From: Oscillospiraceae bacterium
Lineage (GTDB): Bacteria > Bacillota > Clostridia > Oscillospirales > Acutalibacteraceae
Assembly: GCA_015066165.1 (NCBI GenBank)
Contig: SVOX01000085.1
Coordinates: 1-7,229, forward strand
DNA: 7,229 nt
Reading direction: 5' to 3'
Both the position numbers and the translations under genes were made by a program. The notes under the pieces are model-generated. The model did not search any database. It was not told the DNA's origin and saw only the letters and a program-made list of their open reading frames with translations. The stretch's first letter is position 1. The number at the start of each line of letters is the position of its first letter. This document shows positions 1 to 6,179 of the stretch, piece after piece.

Positions 1-5
1 ACCGC

Positions 6-12
6 AAAGGAG
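6..12 (+). promoter_or_regulatory. Ribosome binding site of the GNAT remnant
   Basis: AAAGGAG lies 8 bases before the ATG at 21, a good Shine-Dalgarno sequence. The translation start of the decayed gene is therefore still intact even though the body of the gene is not. Only 5 bases lie upstream, so no promoter can be judged. Confidence 0.7.
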
Positions 13-20
13 AATGCAAA

Positions 21-218
21 ATGACTTACTGCTTATTAAAGAAAGCTGATGACGCAGATATACCGCTCATTCTTTCTGTTTATAAGCAACCATTGATTTC
101 GCAGTTTATCAGTATTGATGAGAAAAACACTGCCTCAATTAATCTGTTCGAAAGTGCCAAATTTGTATGTGTAGGCAAAGATACAGAACTTTTGGAATAT
201 GAATATAGCAAAGGATAA
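21..218 (+). pseudogene. GNAT-family N-acetyltransferase with its core deleted
   Basis: The 65 codons read as two ends of a GNAT acetyltransferase of normally about 150 residues. Residues 1-33 (DIPLILSVYKQPLISQF) match the usual N-terminal alpha-1 region. Residues 34-65 (NTASINLFESAKF and then LLEYEY) match the C-terminal helix and last strand. The middle is absent, including motif A (Q/RxxGxG/A), which binds acetyl-CoA, so the product should not be an active acetyltransferase. The join falls at ISIDE, a string that could occur at both ends of the missing part (FISIDE and SIDEKN), so an in-frame deletion through a short repeat is plausible but inferred. The usual Gly before the Phe of the LFEKxGF motif is Lys here, which fits relaxed selection. 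The reading frame, start and ribosome binding site are intact, so a short peptide could still be made. The call rests on family recognition, not alignment. Confidence 0.7.
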
Positions 219-277
219 AACACACTACCTTTGCTTACTTTTAGCTCTATTCTGCTCCGTTTGGTTACTCTTTCGCA

Positions 278-320
278 AAAAAGGACACTTGTGATTTTGT
301 AGCGGTGTTCTTTTTGTATT
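278..320 (+). terminator. Rho-independent terminator after the GNAT remnant
   Basis: An 11-pair stem (278-288 with 305-315, one G-U pair) encloses a 16-base loop and runs into TTTTTGTATTTT. On the minus strand the stem is followed by a six-T run, so it could act in both directions. It separates the GNAT remnant from the phosphatase operon. Confidence 0.75.
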
Positions 321-343
321 TTATAAAGGCAAATAAACTTTTC

Positions 344-372
344 TTGTTATTTTAAAGACGTTGTGGTAAGAT
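344..372 (+). promoter_or_regulatory. Candidate promoter of the phosphatase-CPBP operon
   Basis: TTGTTA at 344-349 and TAAGAT at 367-372 are 17 bases apart, and TG at 364-365 gives an extended -10. Each hexamer matches the sigma-A consensus at 4 of 6 positions. Transcription would begin near 379, just ahead of the ribosome binding site at 382-386. TTTAAA (351) with TATAAA (374) is an alternative pair but would start inside the ribosome binding site. Confidence 0.4.
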
Positions 373-395
373 TTATAAAACGGAGGGATAAAAAT

Positions 396-851
396 ATGAT
401 AAAAATCCTTTTTGTCTGCCATGGAAATATTTGCCGCAGTCCAATGGCAGAGTTTATAATGAAAGAACTGGTCCATAAAAAAGGGCTTGAAAATGAAATT
501 TATGTTGAATCGGCGGCAACTTCCCGTGAAGAAATTGGAAACGGTGTTTACCCGCCTGTAAAACGTATTTTAAACGCCCGAAATATTGACTGTTCAAAAA
601 AACGAGCCCGACAAATGACACGCCTTGATTATAATAATTTTGATTACATTATATGTATGGATTCATACAATTTGCGAAATATGGAACGCATAGCGCCCGA
701 TACCGATAAAAAGTACAAACGTTTGCTCGAATACACTAATACACCGCACGACGTTGCAGACCCTTGGTACACGGGTGATTTTGAAACAACCGAGCGTGAA
801 GTTGAAAGCGGTTGCAAAGCGTTGCTTGAAATTGTTCAAAAGAACATATAG
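396..851 (+). CDS. Low-molecular-weight protein tyrosine phosphatase
   Basis: A cytoplasmic phosphatase of the LMW-PTP family that hydrolyses phosphotyrosine (in some members phosphoarginine) through a cysteinyl-phosphate intermediate. The P-loop C-x5-R-S lies at residues 8-15 (CHGNICRS), with nucleophile Cys8 and Arg14. The general acid is Asp122 in the DPWY motif. At 151 residues it has normal family length. The P-loop residue after Asn11 is Ile, as in tyrosine-specific members; the Bacillus phosphoarginine phosphatase YwlE has Thr there, so phosphotyrosine is the more likely substrate (inference). The ATG at 396 is chosen because GGAGG at 382-386 lies 9 bases upstream and the P-loop then sits at the usual N-terminal position. 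An in-frame GTG at 363 would add 11 residues with no family counterpart. The gene is followed after 13 bases by a CPBP protease gene, so the two are probably one transcript. In Firmicutes such phosphatases often act on capsule or stress signalling, but nothing here shows the target. Confidence 0.95.
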   Translation: MIKILFVCHGNICRSPMAEFIMKELVHKKGLENEIYVESAATSREEIGNGVYPPVKRILNARNIDCSKKRARQMTRLDYNNFDYIICMDSYNLRNMERIAPDTDKKYKRLLEYTNTPHDVADPWYTGDFETTEREVESGCKALLEIVQKNI

Positions 852-864
852 TGGGGGTGGCAGT

Positions 865-1536
865 TTGAAAAAACAAAAAATTATAATTGTTGCAATCACT
901 GTTTTTGCCTGTGTTTTTATGGGTGTTGTAGATGCTGTAATACAACCGGGGTACGCAATAAAATCGGTTATAAAAATTGCGCTGTTTTTACTTTTGCCTT
1001 GTTTTTATTCGTTATATGATAAGAAATTACAATTAAAGAAACTTTTTATACCAAATAAGAAAGGTTTCTTATTGGCAGCCGGATTAGGTGTTGCGGTGTA
1101 TGGCGTGATACTTGCGGCATTTTTTATTTTCCGTAACATTTTTGATTTTTCGGCGCTTACAACGTCACTCACTTCCACAACGGGTGTGAGTAAAAGCAAT
1201 TTTATTTTTGTGGCGGTGTATATTTCTTTTGTAAATTCGTTACTTGAAGAATTTTTCTTCCGTGGTTTTTCGTTCTTAACGTTAAAGAAAGTGTCTAACA
1301 GAAAGTTGGCGTATATAGTAAGCGCTTCTATGTTTTCGCTTTACCATATCGCAATGATGATTGGCTGGTTTGGGTTGCCTGTGATATTACTTTCTTTGAT
1401 AGGACTGTTCGCAGGCGGTGTGATTTTTAATTATTTTAATGAAAAATACAACAATATTTATCTTTCATGGCTTATACATATGTTTGCGAATTTCGCCACT
1501 AACACAATTGGTTTTATTTTGTTTGATGCAGTATAA
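865..1536 (+). CDS. CPBP-family intramembrane glutamic protease
   Basis: A polytopic membrane protein of the CPBP (CAAX protease and bacteriocin-processing) family, Abi/Rce1 type. All three family motifs are present when counted from the TTG at 865: EExxxR as EEFFFR (Glu128, Glu129, Arg133), FxxxH as FSLYH (Phe157, His161), and HxxxN as HMFAN (His205, Asn209). Hydrophobic segments lie near residues 6-28, 34-50, 67-89, 110-127, 149-166, 171-190 and 202-220. Length is 223 residues, usual for the family. The start is the TTG at 865, preceded by the G-rich GGGGGTGG at 853-860. The reading frame is open farther upstream to a TTG at 754, but that stretch overlaps the phosphatase gene and encodes nothing recognisable. 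Roles in the family include peptide processing, self-immunity to bacteriocins and membrane-protein cleavage. No bacteriocin gene is visible nearby, so the substrate is unknown. Confidence 0.92.
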   Translation: MKKQKIIIVAITVFACVFMGVVDAVIQPGYAIKSVIKIALFLLLPCFYSLYDKKLQLKKLFIPNKKGFLLAAGLGVAVYGVILAAFFIFRNIFDFSALTTSLTSTTGVSKSNFIFVAVYISFVNSLLEEFFFRGFSFLTLKKVSNRKLAYIVSASMFSLYHIAMMIGWFGLPVILLSLIGLFAGGVIFNYFNEKYNNIYLSWLIHMFANFATNTIGFILFDAV

Positions 1537-1552
1537 AACAGAAAGTAAAATT

Positions 1553-1582
1553 AAAAACTCCCGTTTTCACGGGAGTTTTTTT
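1553..1582. terminator. Bidirectional rho-independent terminator
   Basis: A perfect 8-pair stem (ACTCCCGT 1557-1564 with ACGGGAGT 1569-1576) and a TTTC loop. On the plus strand it is followed by TTTTTT (ending the phosphatase-CPBP operon). On the minus strand it is followed by TTTTTAATTTT, where it would have ended the fibronectin-type gene whose remains lie just to the right. Confidence 0.9.
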
Positions 1583-1588
1583 GCACTT

Positions 1589-1744
1589 TTATTTAACTTT
1601 TTTAGATTTTGCACTTGACCAAGCCGAGCAAACTTTAGAGCCCTTTATGGTTTTATAAGTGCGAACACGTACATAATATTTATTTTTAGATTTCAACTTC
1701 TTTATGGTTACAGAAGATTTGTTCTTTCCTTTTACAAGCTCTTT
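1589..1744 (-). pseudogene. 3' remnant of a fibronectin type III domain surface protein
   Basis: Reading the minus strand gives 51 codons ending in TAA at 1591-1589. They include SVTIKKLKSKNKYYVRVRTYKT, then GSKVCSAWSSAKSKKVK (quoted in parts from residues 11-51). This is the last strands of a fibronectin type III domain as found at the C-terminus of clostridial secreted or cell-wall proteins: IKKLK, the YYVRVRTYK strand, and a SAWS turn followed by a lysine-rich end. An in-frame stop (1747-1745) precedes it and there is no start codon. Upstream sequence to about 1850 gives no recognisable Fn3 residues in any frame I read. The original gene must have been much longer. Its terminator (1553-1582) survives in the right place, which supports descent from a real gene. 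The conserved residues suggest recent decay or truncation. Confidence 0.75.
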
Positions 1745-1856
1745 TTAGCGGCGGTCAATTTTGAAATTATTTAATAGACGCTTTACGCCTACAAGATACA
1801 AGAAAGATATAACATATTTTTGCTTTAAAGTCAACAACAAACGCAATAAATACGGC
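1745..1856. other. Intergenic stretch without recognisable features
   Basis: About 110 bases of AT-rich sequence between the Fn3 remnant and the HAD promoter. I see no open frame of interest, no strong hairpin and no repeat. It may be the decayed upstream part of the Fn3 gene, but no residues can be recognised. Confidence 0.5.
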
Positions 1857-1885
1857 TTGAAAAATGTAGTGTATAATATTATAAT
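1857..1885 (+). promoter_or_regulatory. Strong sigma-A promoter of the HAD-deacetylase operon
   Basis: TTGAAA (1857-1862) and a perfect TATAAT (1880-1885) separated by exactly 17 bases. Transcription should begin near 1892, giving a leader of only about 17 bases that holds the ribosome binding site (GGAAAGGA, 1892-1899) and little else. The leader has no room for a riboswitch. This is the best plus-strand promoter in the window. Confidence 0.8.
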
Positions 1886-1908
1886 ACTATGGGAAAGGAA
1901 GATAAGTT

Positions 1909-2544
1909 ATGTTTAGCGTAATTTTCGATATGGACGGTACTTTGCTTGATACCCAGCGTATTTGCATACCCGCTTGGGACTATGCGGGTGAAAAGCAAGG
2001 TTTTGAAAATGCGGGAAGATATATCCCCGACGTTTGCGGAATGAACGAACTTGGCTGGAGCAGTTTTTTGAAAACTCATTTTCCAAACATAAATCTCAAA
2101 CAGTTTAAAACAGACGCAAGGGAATATATAGTAAAAAACCTTGTGGTGCGGTTCAAAGACGGCGCAAAAGAACTTTTTGATTATCTAAAGGCAAGAGGCA
2201 TAAAAGTCGGTCTTGCGACAGGTACTTCAAGACCTTCTGTTGAGCATCATTTAAAAGAAGTTGGGATATTTGGTATGTTTGATGCTGTGGTTTGCGGACA
2301 GGAAGTGAAAAACGGAAAACCCGCACCCGATATTTTTCTTGAAACTGCACGGCAAATGGGGATAAATCCCCAAGACTGTTTTGTTTTTGAAGATTCCGAA
2401 AACGGAATAATAGCGGGATACAAAGCGGGTATGAAATGTATTGGTGTTGCAGACGTGAAACCCTTTTCGCCCGAGTTTAAAGGACTTATGTATTGCGAAC
2501 TTGAAAGTATGGAAAAAGCGATTGAAATTTTTGAAAGGATGTAA
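1909..2544 (+). CDS. HAD-superfamily phosphatase (subfamily IA, phosphoglucomutase-like)
   Basis: A cytoplasmic haloacid dehalogenase-type hydrolase, probably a small sugar-phosphate phosphatase or beta-phosphoglucomutase-like enzyme. Motif I is DMDGT with nucleophile Asp7 and Asp9. Motif II is the LATGTS strand end near Thr104. Motif III is Lys137 in KNGKPAPDIF. Motif IV is FEDSENG with Glu161 and Asp162, binding Mg2+. The cap domain inserted after motif I (about residues 15-90) is alpha-helical, placing it in subfamily IA. The GKPAPDIF and EDSENGI wording is typical of the PgmB/GPP-like group, but substrate cannot be fixed from sequence. Length is 211 residues, usual for the group. The start at 1909 is supported by GGAAAGGA upstream and by the motif I position at the N-terminus. 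The deacetylase gene starts 3 bases after its stop, so the two are co-transcribed. Confidence 0.93.
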   Translation: MFSVIFDMDGTLLDTQRICIPAWDYAGEKQGFENAGRYIPDVCGMNELGWSSFLKTHFPNINLKQFKTDAREYIVKNLVVRFKDGAKELFDYLKARGIKVGLATGTSRPSVEHHLKEVGIFGMFDAVVCGQEVKNGKPAPDIFLETARQMGINPQDCFVFEDSENGIIAGYKAGMKCIGVADVKPFSPEFKGLMYCELESMEKAIEIFERM

Positions 2545-2547
2545 AAA

Positions 2548-3396
2548 ATGCATTATATGTTTTTAAGATTTCCGGACGGTAAACCAAAAGCGGTAACGCT
2601 TAGTTTTGACGACGGTGTAAAGCAAGATATAAAATTCAGCGAAACTGTGACAAAACACGGGCTAAAATGCACCTTTAATATAAACAGCGGTATGTTTGAC
2701 CGCCCAAATCGACTTACTCCCGATGAAATTCGTGAACATATTTTAGAAAAGGGACACGAAGTTGCGGTGCACGGTGAATTTCACAAAGCAAACGGTTTTA
2801 CAACCGCTTTGGAAGGCATAAAAGACGTGCTTAACTGCCGTTTGGCGCTTGAAAAAGAGTTTGATACGTTTATTACGGGTATGGCTTATCCCGATTCGGG
2901 TATAACCCGTTTTCATAACGGCACCAATTACGAAAAGGTAAAAAATTATCTTGTCGATTTGGGTATTTCTTATGCGAGAACGCTTGGCGGAGATAACAAT
3001 AAATTTGAATTGCCAACCGATTGGCACGCTTGGATGCCGTCAAGCCATTGGCTACACGACGTTTGCAACTCATATATTGACGAATTTTTAAAAATTGATT
3101 TCATAAAACTTTCCTACGCTTCGCTTAAGTGGCCCCGTCTTCTGTATATTTGGGGACACAGTTACGAGTGCGACGGTAAATGGGATAAATTAGAAGATAT
3201 GTGCCAAAAATTGTCGGGAAAAGAAGATGTTTGGTATGCAACAAACATTGAAATTTACGATTACGTAACGGCGTATAATTCACTTAAACTTAATGCCGAA
3301 GGCACAAAGGTTTATAATCCAACTCTTAAAACAATTTGGTTCTTTGCTAACGAAAAGGAATATAAAATTGAACCTGGTGAAACAATAAAACTTTAA
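2548..3396 (+). CDS. Polysaccharide deacetylase (NodB-domain carbohydrate esterase)
   Basis: A member of the NodB-homology (CE4) deacetylases, metal-dependent enzymes that remove N- or O-acetyl groups from sugars. Motif 1 is TLSFDDG with Asp21 and Asp22. The metal-binding His pair is H-x3-H at His75 and His79 (VHGEFH). A Pro-containing motif 3 equivalent is MAYPDSG (112-118). A later His204 in YIWGHSYEC may be the motif 5 catalytic-site His. Length is 282 residues. No signal peptide or membrane segment is visible, so it is probably cytoplasmic; the usual peptidoglycan deacetylases are exported, so this one may act on a sugar intermediate, which would suit its pairing with a HAD phosphatase (inference). 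The start codon is 3 bases after the HAD stop, and its ribosome binding site AAAGGATG lies in the end of the HAD gene, suggesting coupled translation. Confidence 0.93.
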   Translation: MHYMFLRFPDGKPKAVTLSFDDGVKQDIKFSETVTKHGLKCTFNINSGMFDRPNRLTPDEIREHILEKGHEVAVHGEFHKANGFTTALEGIKDVLNCRLALEKEFDTFITGMAYPDSGITRFHNGTNYEKVKNYLVDLGISYARTLGGDNNKFELPTDWHAWMPSSHWLHDVCNSYIDEFLKIDFIKLSYASLKWPRLLYIWGHSYECDGKWDKLEDMCQKLSGKEDVWYATNIEIYDYVTAYNSLKLNAEGTKVYNPTLKTIWFFANEKEYKIEPGETIKL

Positions 3397-3402
3397 CCCT
3401 TT

Positions 3403-3438
3403 AAAAAATGAAGCCCACCGATTTTTCGGTGGGCTTTG
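3403..3438. terminator. Bidirectional terminator between the deacetylase and pnp
   Basis: A perfect 11-pair stem (3411-3421 with 3426-3436) with a TTTT loop. On the minus strand it is followed by CATTTTTTAAAG, a good U-tract, 15 bases after the pnp stop. On the plus strand the tail is weak (TGCTATATCG), so it mainly serves pnp but should also halt or pair with the end of the deacetylase transcript. Confidence 0.88.
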
Positions 3439-3451
3439 CTATATCGTTTTA

Positions 3452-5635
3452 TTATTTATCACGCTTTTTGAAAGGTCTGCGGGGTTTGCGGGCGGGCTCT
3501 TCATCAGCGCCTTCTTCAACAACTGCGCCGTTTACTTCAACTAAAGCATCTCTGCGAGAAAGGTTAATTCTGCCTTGGTCGTCAATTTCGGTAACCTTAA
3601 CGATTACTTGGTCGCCAACTGCAACAACGTCTTCAACCTTTTCAACACGCTTAACGTCGAGTTTTGAAATATGAACAAGACCTTCTTTGCCGGGAGCAAT
3701 TTCAACAAATGCGCCAAAGGTCATAAGGCGGGTAACTTTACCGCTGTAGATACCGCCAATTTCAGGGTCGTTGGCAATAAGTTCGATAATAGCAACGGCT
3801 TGTTTTGCCTTTTCAACGTCAAGACCTGATACAAATACTCTACCGTCTTCTTCAATGTTGATGGTACATTCGCATTGTTCTTGAATAGATTGAATAACCT
3901 TACCTTGCTTACCTATAACGTCACCAATCTTTTCGGGGTTGATGGCGGTTGTAAGCATTTTTGGAGCATATTGTGAAAGTTCACTACGGTATTCAGGGAT
4001 ACACTTAAGCATAACTTCGTCAAGAATGTGAAGACGTGCTTTGTGAGTTTTTGCAAATGCTTCTTTAATAATAGCGGGGGTAAGACCGTGAACCTTTAAG
4101 TCCATTTGGATAGCGGTAATACCCTTGTGAGTACCTGCTACTTTAAAGTCCATATCGCCGTAGAAGTCTTCAAGACCTTGAATGTCAACCATTGTCATAA
4201 AGTCGCCGTAAACGCCTTGGTCACCTGTGATGAGACCGCAAGAAATACCTGCAACAGGTGCTTTAATGGGAACACCGGCAGCCATAAGAGCCAATGTAGA
4301 ACCGCAAATTGAACCTTGTGAAGTAGAACCGTTTGAAGAAAGAACTTCAGATACAACACGAATTGCATATGGGAATTCGTCAACACTTGGAATAACAGGC
4401 ACCAACGCCTTTTCAGCCAAAGCGCCGTGACCGATTTCACGTCTGCCTGGGCCACGAGACGGTTTTGTTTCACCAACCGAGTAAGATGGGAAGTTGTAGT
4501 GGTGGATATAACGTTTTGAAACTTCTTCGTCAAGACCGTCAAGTTTTTGCGCTTCGCTTACGGGAGCCAAAGTTGCAATTGAAAGAACTTGAGTTTGACC
4601 ACGGGTAAACATACCGCTACCGTGTACACGGGGAAGAAGGTCAACTTTTGCATCAAGCGGACGGATTTCATCAATGCCACGTCCGTCAACACGCTTCTTT
4701 TCGTCCTTAAGCCAAGCACGAACAACGTGTTTTTGTACCAAGTACATAATTTCGTCAAGTTTTGCTTCGTTGCCTTCAAAACGTTCGTCAAACTTTTCGT
4801 GAACTGCATTATAAATAGGAAGTAAAGCAGCGTCACGAACGAGTTTATCGTCGGTATCGAGTGCTTTTTTAACGTCTTCAATGCAGAATTCTTCGATTTC
4901 TGCCATAATTTCGGGGTCTGGGTCGTTTGACTCAAACTCAAATTTTTCTTTGCCGATTTCGGCAACAATGCCGTTTATGAAGTTAACAACTTCTTTGTTA
5001 ACTTCGTGACCTGCCATAATGCAGTCGAACATTAAGTCGTCAGGAATTTCGTTACCGCCGGCTTCAATCATAGCAACCAAATCAGCAGTTGAAGAAACTG
5101 TTAAAGTAAGGTCGGTCTTTTCTCTTTGTTCGAGTGTGGGGTTAATAACAATTTCACCGTCAACAAGACCCACGTTTACGCTTGAAATAGGACCAGCCCA
5201 AGGGATGTCCGAAATAGCGATAGCGGTTGAAACACCAATAGCAGCTGCAACTTCGGGTGAGCAGTCAGGGTCAACCGACATAACGGTTGCTACAACTGAA
5301 CAGTCGTTACGCATATCTTTTGGGAACAATGGGCGGATAGGACGGTCGATACAGCGAGAAGCCAAAATTGCTTTATCGCTTGCCTTACCTTCACGACGTG
5401 TGAAAGAACCGGGGATACGACCTACTGAATACATTTTTTCTTCATAGTCAACTGAAAGCGGGAAAAAGTCAACGCCTTCACGTGGCTTTGCCGAAGCAGT
5501 AACGGTACAAAGTACGCATGTATCGCCGTACTTTGCCATAACAGCGGCATTTGCAAGACCTGCCATCATACCTGTTTCAAGTTTTAAGGGGCGTCCTGCA
5601 AGGGTGGTTTCATAAACCTTAAAATTTTCAAACAT
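3452..5635 (-). CDS. pnp: Polyribonucleotide nucleotidyltransferase (PNPase)
   Basis: The phosphorolytic 3'-5' exoribonuclease that degrades RNA to nucleoside diphosphates, a trimeric ring acting in the cytoplasm, in Firmicutes with RNase Y and RNase J. Length is 727 residues, normal. The first RNase PH-like domain covers about 10-140 (GSFTRREG loop at 76-83, RNA-contacting). The helical linker is about 240-310. The second, catalytic RNase PH domain is about 315-545: phosphate-binding SNGSTS at 434-439 and the Asp pair Asp490 and Asp496 in EDFYGDMD, in the place of E. coli Asp486 and Asp492. A KH domain follows (about 560-620, GxxG loop IGKQGK at 574-579) and an S1 domain (about 625-695). The tail is basic (RKPRRPFKKRDK), probably an RNA contact. 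All key residues are present. The start at 5635 has AGGAG (5644-5648) 8 bases upstream. rpsO lies just upstream, the conserved order. Confidence 0.99.
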   Translation of the reverse strand: MFENFKVYETTLAGRPLKLETGMMAGLANAAVMAKYGDTCVLCTVTASAKPREGVDFFPLSVDYEEKMYSVGRIPGSFTRREGKASDKAILASRCIDRPIRPLFPKDMRNDCSVVATVMSVDPDCSPEVAAAIGVSTAIAISDIPWAGPISSVNVGLVDGEIVINPTLEQREKTDLTLTVSSTADLVAMIEAGGNEIPDDLMFDCIMAGHEVNKEVVNFINGIVAEIGKEKFEFESNDPDPEIMAEIEEFCIEDVKKALDTDDKLVRDAALLPIYNAVHEKFDERFEGNEAKLDEIMYLVQKHVVRAWLKDEKKRVDGRGIDEIRPLDAKVDLLPRVHGSGMFTRGQTQVLSIATLAPVSEAQKLDGLDEEVSKRYIHHYNFPSYSVGETKPSRGPGRREIGHGALAEKALVPVIPSVDEFPYAIRVVSEVLSSNGSTSQGSICGSTLALMAAGVPIKAPVAGISCGLITGDQGVYGDFMTMVDIQGLEDFYGDMDFKVAGTHKGITAIQMDLKVHGLTPAIIKEAFAKTHKARLHILDEVMLKCIPEYRSELSQYAPKMLTTAINPEKIGDVIGKQGKVIQSIQEQCECTINIEEDGRVFVSGLDVEKAKQAVAIIELIANDPEIGGIYSGKVTRLMTFGAFVEIAPGKEGLVHISKLDVKRVEKVEDVVAVGDQVIVKVTEIDDQGRINLSRRDALVEVNGAVVEEGADEEPARKPRRPFKKRDK

Positions 5636-5643
5636 TTTAAAAT

Positions 5644-5648
5644 CTCCT
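5644..5648 (-). promoter_or_regulatory. Ribosome binding site of pnp
   Basis: AAAGGAGAT on the minus strand, its AGGAG 8 bases before the pnp ATG. It is preceded by an A-rich, unstructured stretch and by the long leader hairpin at 5679-5729, so it is exposed unless the hairpin is remodelled. Confidence 0.85.
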
Positions 5649-5678
5649 TTTATTATTTTTTTAATCAGAGACCTTCGG

Positions 5679-5729
5679 TTAGCAATAAATCCAATACCTA
5701 TATAATATAGATACTCGATTTACCGCTAA
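5679..5729 (-). promoter_or_regulatory. Long hairpin in the pnp leader (candidate autoregulatory RNA)
   Basis: Minus-strand bases 5729-5707 pair with 5701-5679: 22 of 23 positions pair (four G-U wobbles, one G-G mismatch) around the five-base loop ATTAT at 5706-5702. No U-tract follows on either strand, so it is not a terminator. In E. coli, pnp is autoregulated through a leader stem cut by RNase III and then handled by PNPase; a stem of this length directly before pnp fits such a scheme, though this lineage is distant and the role is inferred. The loop also holds TATATTAT, which could act as a -10 box of a pnp promoter, with only a weak -35 (TTTAGC); in that case the full stem would not be in that transcript. 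Confidence 0.6.
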
Positions 5730-5769
5730 AGCACGAAAATCTCATAATTTTTAAGTTTAAATAGTTTTC

Positions 5770-5800
5770 AAGGCAGACCGTCATAAAAACAGTCTGCCTT
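5770..5800 (-). terminator. Hairpin after rpsO with weak U-tract
   Basis: A 9-pair stem (5770-5778 with 5792-5800) and a 13-base loop, 12 bases beyond the rpsO stop. On the minus strand (the direction of rpsO) it is followed by TGAAAACTATTT, which is a poor U-tract, so many transcripts should read through into pnp. On the plus strand the tail is TTT then GCGC. It may be an attenuator or processing stem as in the E. coli rpsO-pnp spacer (inference). Confidence 0.55.
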
Positions 5801-5812
5801 TTTGCGCAAAAA

Positions 5813-6079
5813 TTACTTACGAAGACCGAGGCGCTTAACGATAGAACGATATCTTTCAATGTCGTTCTTCATAAGGTAAGCGAGAAGGTTTCTTCTGTGA
5901 CCTACCATTTTGAGAAGACCACGGTAAGAATGCTTATCCTTAGGATGTGTTTTAAGGTGAGCATTAAGTTCATTGATTCTTGTGGTAAGAAGAGCAATTT
6001 GAACTTCAGGAGAACCTGTGTCGCCTTCGTGTGTGGCATATTCAGCCATAACTTGATTCTTAACGTCTTTTGTCATCAT
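5813..6079 (-). CDS. rpsO: 30S ribosomal protein S15
   Basis: The primary-binding S15 protein, which binds the three-way junction of helices 20-22 of 16S rRNA early in 30S assembly. Length is 88 residues, close to the Bacillus protein (89). The family signatures THEGDTGSPEVQ (16-27), H-x3-H-x2-D-x2-S (His41, His45, Asp48, Ser51; the rRNA contacts in known structures), GLLKMVGHRRNLLAYL (54-69) and the GLR ending are all present. Two adjacent ATG codons occur at 6079 and 6076. AGGAG at 6086-6090 lies 6 bases from the first and 9 from the second, so either or both may be used, and the difference is one Met. It is the first gene of the rpsO-pnp pair and has its own promoter and a foldable leader. 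Confidence 0.99.
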   Translation of the reverse strand: MMTKDVKNQVMAEYATHEGDTGSPEVQIALLTTRINELNAHLKTHPKDKHSYRGLLKMVGHRRNLLAYLMKNDIERYRSIVKRLGLRK

Positions 6080-6172
6080 TTTTCACTCCTTTACTATACT
6101 CCTTGCGTAAACCAAGCAATAGGTCGTAGTGAGTCCCTTCAGGGCGGACACCTAAAGCATAGAATACGTAAG
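6080..6172 (-). promoter_or_regulatory. Foldable rpsO leader, candidate S15 autoregulatory RNA
   Basis: About 93 bases between the predicted transcription start and ATG can fold into a three-way-junction-like shape. The closing stem CTTTA (6157-6153) pairs with TAAAG (6093-6089), which overlaps the ribosome binding site AAAGGAG. Inside it, AGGT (6153-6150) pairs with ACCT (6124-6121), and CCC (6144-6142) pairs with GGG (6137-6135) over a TGAA loop. A third stem is TTGC (6119-6116) with GCAA (6106-6103). One base is shared between the first two stems, so they compete by one pair. S15 of other bacteria, including Geobacillus, represses its own mRNA through a leader that mimics the rRNA junction. 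The match here is by shape and position only. Confidence 0.5.
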
Positions 6173-6179
6173 CCAAAAT

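Noticed and set aside
363..395. GTG start for the phosphatase
   Set aside because: It adds 11 basic residues before the P-loop strand with no family counterpart. The ATG at 396 has GGAGG at correct spacing.
754..864. TTG start of the CPBP protease inside the phosphatase gene
   Set aside because: It would overlap the phosphatase by about 100 bases and encode a non-hydrophobic, unrecognisable leader. The TTG at 865 follows a G-rich ribosome site and directly precedes the first membrane segment.
3452..5635. Several open frames of 65-142 codons on both strands inside pnp
   Set aside because: They are shadows of the PNPase reading frame, with biased composition and no domain or ribosome site.
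5679..5729. Terminator in front of pnp
   Set aside because: No T-run follows the stem on either strand; the sequence downstream on the pnp strand is A-rich.
5799..5812. TTTTTGCGCAAAAA palindrome as a protein operator
   Set aside because: It lies in the rpsO 3' spacer, away from any promoter; no known regulator site could be assigned.
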